Assembly: GCA_046350055.1 (NCBI GenBank)
Contig: JAXMBC010000001.1
Span: 558,001 to 622,000 of the forward strand
Reading direction: 5' to 3'
Length of the DNA: 64,000 bases
From: JAEUIE01 sp046350055
Lineage (GTDB): Bacteria; Planctomycetota; Planctomycetia; Gemmatales; HRBIN36
Below, in pieces: positions 61,812 through 64,000 of the stretch (within the stretch, counting starts at the first letter, position 1; every line of letters begins with the position of its first letter). The translations under genes and the position numbers were made by a program. The notes under the pieces were generated by a model. That model was not told the origin of the DNA. It did not search any database and saw nothing but the letters and a program-made list of their open reading frames with translations.

Positions 61812-64000
61812 TTATTTAGGACGAGAGATTCAGAATCTCAACCTGCAGGGATTGGGAACCATCACGGGCGCAAATAACCTTACGTTGAATGGGCCTTCTT
61901 CCATCTTGGTTGCCGCCAACATGCTGGGCACAGGAATCACTACTCTGAACGGCAATTTGAACATCGACGGTGCTACCATTAATCGCATTGTGAACAATAA
62001 CTCGGTGGCACTATGGGATGCGTTCTTCACGAATTCCATAACAGGGTCCGGCACCTGGAACAACCAGAACGGATCGACCTTTACTCTTCAAAATGCCAAT
62101 GGCGGAACCTGGAGTGGCACAGGAGTTTTCAATAATCAGGCTGGTGCTACATTCCAAAAAACGACCAATGTGAGTACTCATAATATCAACTGGACTTTTA
62201 ACAATAGTGGAACTATTGATGCACAAGTTGGAACACTGAACTTCAGCACATTCCAAATGAATGGCGGCACATTAAAAGGGGCTGGTGCCATTAATCTTAA
62301 TGGCACCACCACCTGGGTCGCTGGAGGGATGAGTGGAACCGGGACAGTAACCAACAACGGCACATTCACCATTGATAGTAGTTCTAATCCGTCCCTTGCA
62401 CGCACTTTCAACAACCAGGGCACACTAACGCAAAACGCCGGGAGTGGCACTACGCTTATCAGCGGTGCATTCACCACATCCGGTGCGGTGAATGTCAGCA
62501 GCGGCACGTTGCAGTTCAGTGGCGGCGGCAGTTCCAGTGGAAGCGCTAGTTTCAACGTCACGTCCGGGGCGACTTTGCAATTCAGTAACGCTGGATTTGC
62601 TGTCGCAGGAACCGGTGGCATCACAGGGCAAGGCAACGTCACTTTTTCATTCGGCAGCGCGACCATCGATGCACCTTATGCAGCAACAGGAACCTTATCG
62701 ATCGTCGGCAGCACGGTCACCATGAATTCCTCCGCTGCCATCAGTTCCTTACAGCTGAATAGTTTTGGGACTCTGCAGGGTTCTGGAAATGTGACAATTT
62801 CTGGTGCCTCCAGCTTCGGCCCTGCAAATATGGGTGGCACTGGCACAACTACTTTTAATGGCCCGCTTACTTTGAATCTCAGTGGCCAATCCATCGTTAT
62901 CAATCGAACGATCAACAACAACGGCGTAACGACCTGGCTTGGTAGCAGCGTTTCGGGAACGGGCATATGGAACAATCAAAATGGTGCGATGCTGGATGCA
63001 CAAAATGACAACCCCTGGGATGTTGCGGTGAACAATCAGGCAGGTGCCATTGTTCGAAAGTCGGCAGGCACTGGAACAACTGTATTCTCACGACCATTCA
63101 CCAACGCCGGTACTGTGCAAGTCAGTAGCGGAACGCTCCAATTCAGTGGCAGTACATCCACCAGCGGAAGTGGAGCCTTCGAAGTGACAGCAGCCGGTAC
63201 CCTGGCTTTCAGCGGGTCCGGCTTCAACCTCGTGCCTGGCACCAGCATTACCGGTGCAGGAAATGTCAGATTCGACGGTGGGAATTCCACCCTGGCTGGT
63301 ACTTTTGCTGCAGCAGGAACTGTCACTGTTTCCGGTGCCACTGTTAACTTCAACACGCCAGCCGCCTTCAGTTCCTTGCAAATGAACACAGCTACTCTGC
63401 AAGGCTCCGGAGACTTGACTGTCACAGGTGCTTCTAACCTCGGAGCAGGTGGAGTGGTCCTGGCAGGTTCGGGGTCGACCACCTTTAACGGACCGTTGAC
63501 TATCAACAGTGGTGGACAAGGTGTTTCCTTTAATCGCACCATTCATAATAACGGAACAACTACCTGGCTGTCCGGTGGCATTGGTGGAACGAACACATGG
63601 AACAATCAGAACGGAGCGGTCTTGGATGCAAAAAGTGACAACCCCTGGAGCGCTCCGTTCAGCAATCAGTTCGGCGCTACGGTTCGAAAATCAGCGGGTT
63701 CCGGCACAACAACTTTCAGCGGATCCTTCAACAATGCTGGTAGCGTTGATGCTCAGAGCGGCACCATCGCCTTCAACGGAGGCTTCACGCAATCTGGGGG
63801 CACGACACTTCTTAACGGCGGCTCCATCGATTCGAACACTCCGATGCTATTCAATGCCGGCAGTCTGGTCGGGGCTGGGACGTTAAATGCCTCCGCTGTC
63901 TTTACCAATGCATCCATCGTTCCGGGGTTTTCGCCTGGCACGATTACTTTCAATGGGAGTCTCGGCCTCGGATCTGGCACAACACTCAACTTCGAGTTGA
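61812..64000 (+). CDS. Secreted repeat protein, C-terminal part (continues past the window)
   Basis: The frame is open to the edge with no start of its own. It consists of repeated beta-strand units (Gly, Thr, Asn, Ser-rich; GTTTFNGPLTLNLSGQSIV, NNQNGAMLDAQNDNPWDVAV, KSAGTGTTVFSRPFTNAGTV). A block of about 620 bases is repeated (from about 62850 and again from 63470), with copies of DNPW and RKSAG. This is the architecture of autotransporter-associated beta-helix or filamentous proteins. The 5' part lies before the IS3 element. Confidence 0.75.

Overview
The window looks like a planctomycete chromosome, most likely a Gemmataceae-type relative. The signs are two sigma-factor/serine-threonine-kinase gene pairs with ATGA overlaps, several secreted proteins with PEP-CTERM-type tails, a ribosomal protein L3 gene standing alone outside an S10-type operon, and large secreted beta-rich repeat proteins. 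No rRNA, convincing tRNA or CRISPR array was seen.

Positions 1 to about 13,500 form an accessory island. It starts with an AT-rich, broken RHS gene and an unknown downstream gene. Next come a recombinase-in-trio (RIT) element with matching inverted ends, a glycosyltransferase cut off beside that element, a small membrane/GYF-domain operon, and a restriction-modification-type controller gene behind a tandem C-box. The main item is a compact operon on the minus strand (11,142 to 8,302). It encodes, in order, a small arginine-rich protein, a ubiquitin-like protein, an E2-like conjugating enzyme fused to a 20-cysteine RING/treble-clef region, a JAMM/JAB peptidase and an E1-like ThiF adenylating enzyme. 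All the usual parts of a ubiquitin-type conjugation cascade are therefore present in about 2.8 kb. A large serine recombinase lies just upstream. Four single-base frameshifts fall in the first 5.1 kb, and none was noticed in the other genes apart from the offset between the two IS3 frames.

From 13.8 to 47 kb the content is ordinary chromosome: a TolC-RND-adaptor efflux operon, a YchF-like GTPase, a MacB-like ABC export operon with an extra small membrane protein, a sigma/kinase pair, nadB, a GHMP kinase, a TolQ/TolR-like membrane operon, a tRNA-dihydrouridine synthase, two proteins with PEP-CTERM-type tails, rsmE, an MFS permease overlapping rsmA tail to tail, and secreted proteins of unknown role.

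From 47 to 54.8 kb, after rplC, there is a run of small accessory genes. It has two ArsR-regulator/AHSA1-domain pairs whose promoters predict leaderless mRNAs, small DUF proteins, palindromic repeats including a 157-bp MITE-like unit, and gene relics. From 54.8 kb to the end lie a PEP-CTERM beta-propeller-like protein, a second sigma/kinase pair, and a large secreted repeat protein interrupted by a 1.3-kb IS3-family element and running off the window.
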